A DNA stretch of 64,000 nt from Candidatus Acidiferrales bacterium (GTDB lineage Bacteria; Acidobacteriota; Terriglobia; Acidiferrales; UBA7541). A program made the position numbers and the translations under genes. The stretch is taken from positions 26,768 to 90,767 of the forward strand of contig DASYYH010000028.1 in the NCBI GenBank assembly GCA_035934015.1. Direction: 5' to 3'. Numbering within the stretch: position 1 is the first letter of the stretch; every line of letters begins with the position of its first letter. Below the pieces are notes generated by a model that ran no database searches, was not told where the DNA came from, and worked only from the letters and a program-made list of their open reading frames with translations. This document shows, one piece after another, positions 63,860 to 64,000 of this stretch.

Positions 63860-64000
63860 ATGGCGAAGGAAAAATTTGAGCGGAGCAAACCGCACTTAAA
63901 TATTGGGACGATCGGGCACATCGATCACGGGAAGACGACGCTGACGGCGGCGATCACCAAAGTGCTTTCGAAGCACAACCCCAAGGTGCAATTCCGGGCG
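63860..64000 (+). CDS. tuf: Elongation factor Tu, 5' part
   Basis: The first 47 codons are visible and the gene runs off the window. The product begins [21 protein letters not shown] and contains the G1 P-loop [13 protein letters not shown] lies four bases before the ATG. It follows four tRNA genes, the classical tufB-type setting, and is probably co-transcribed with them. Confidence 0.97.
   Translation, partial: MAKEKFERSKPHLNIGTIGHIDHGKTTLTAAITKVLSKHNPKVQFRA

Overview
The window looks like chromosomal DNA of a soil-type Acidobacteriota, probably class Terriglobia. The main evidence is three large MacB/FtsX-type permeases that each end in RxDPxxALRYE (the Acidobacterial duplicated orphan permease, ADOP, type). 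Supporting evidence is a CytC_RC-like cytochrome, a BNR beta-propeller protein, PilZ proteins with a VNAxG motif and a CadC/TolB/TPR regulator. No phage, plasmid, CRISPR or transposase gene was seen. The taxonomic call is inference from gene content.

Layout. 1-6.4 kb: aconitase (acnA), convergent with a 1.2 kb-residue secreted beta-propeller protein, with a terminator between them. 6.9-24.3 kb: an export and signalling locus with a HlyD adaptor, two MacB-type ATPases, three ADOP permeases, a dihaem cytochrome, a receiver-PP2C phosphatase, an NtrC-type activator, an NtrY-type histidine kinase, a PilZ protein and a STAS anti-sigma antagonist. 24.3-31.9 kb: a small zinc ribbon protein, a CDF metal exporter, an MBL-PilZ fusion, an AhpD-fold protein, a DUF2784 protein, a PH-domain membrane protein, and a YdeP-like molybdoenzyme with FdhD. 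32-36 kb: a YncE-like propeller, an unknown membrane-anchored protein, an ABC ATPase-permease pair and tRNA-Ile2. 36-44 kb: a VOC protein, an M28 peptidase, MsrPQ, a CadC-like regulator and IspG. 44.1-45.2 kb: a gene-free block of palindromic repeats. 45.3-54.1 kb: DUF1015, phosphoglycolate phosphatase, DUF3108, PilZ, GmhA, DUF1634, TauE, a CpsB-like phosphatase, a homocysteine methyltransferase/MTHFR fusion and DUF1697. 54.1-64 kb: an unknown gene inserted at the 3' end of cbs, cystathionine beta-synthase, RidA, PBP1A, ThiL, an M23 peptidase, an unknown anchored protein, and a tRNA-Thr-Tyr-Thr-Gly-tuf operon cut by the window end.

How the genes work together. The most coherent system is the 6.9-24.3 kb locus. 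One membrane kinase sits next to two response regulators with near-identical, atypical receivers. One output is sigma-54-type transcription activation and the other is a PP2C phosphatase, whose natural substrate class (STAS antagonist) is encoded just beyond the kinase. This suggests a branched stress or envelope circuit controlling MacB-like export. Another clear structural signal is a 27-bp repeat of the cbs 3' end that brackets a 618-bp insertion carrying one unknown gene. The five differences between the copies are all synonymous.
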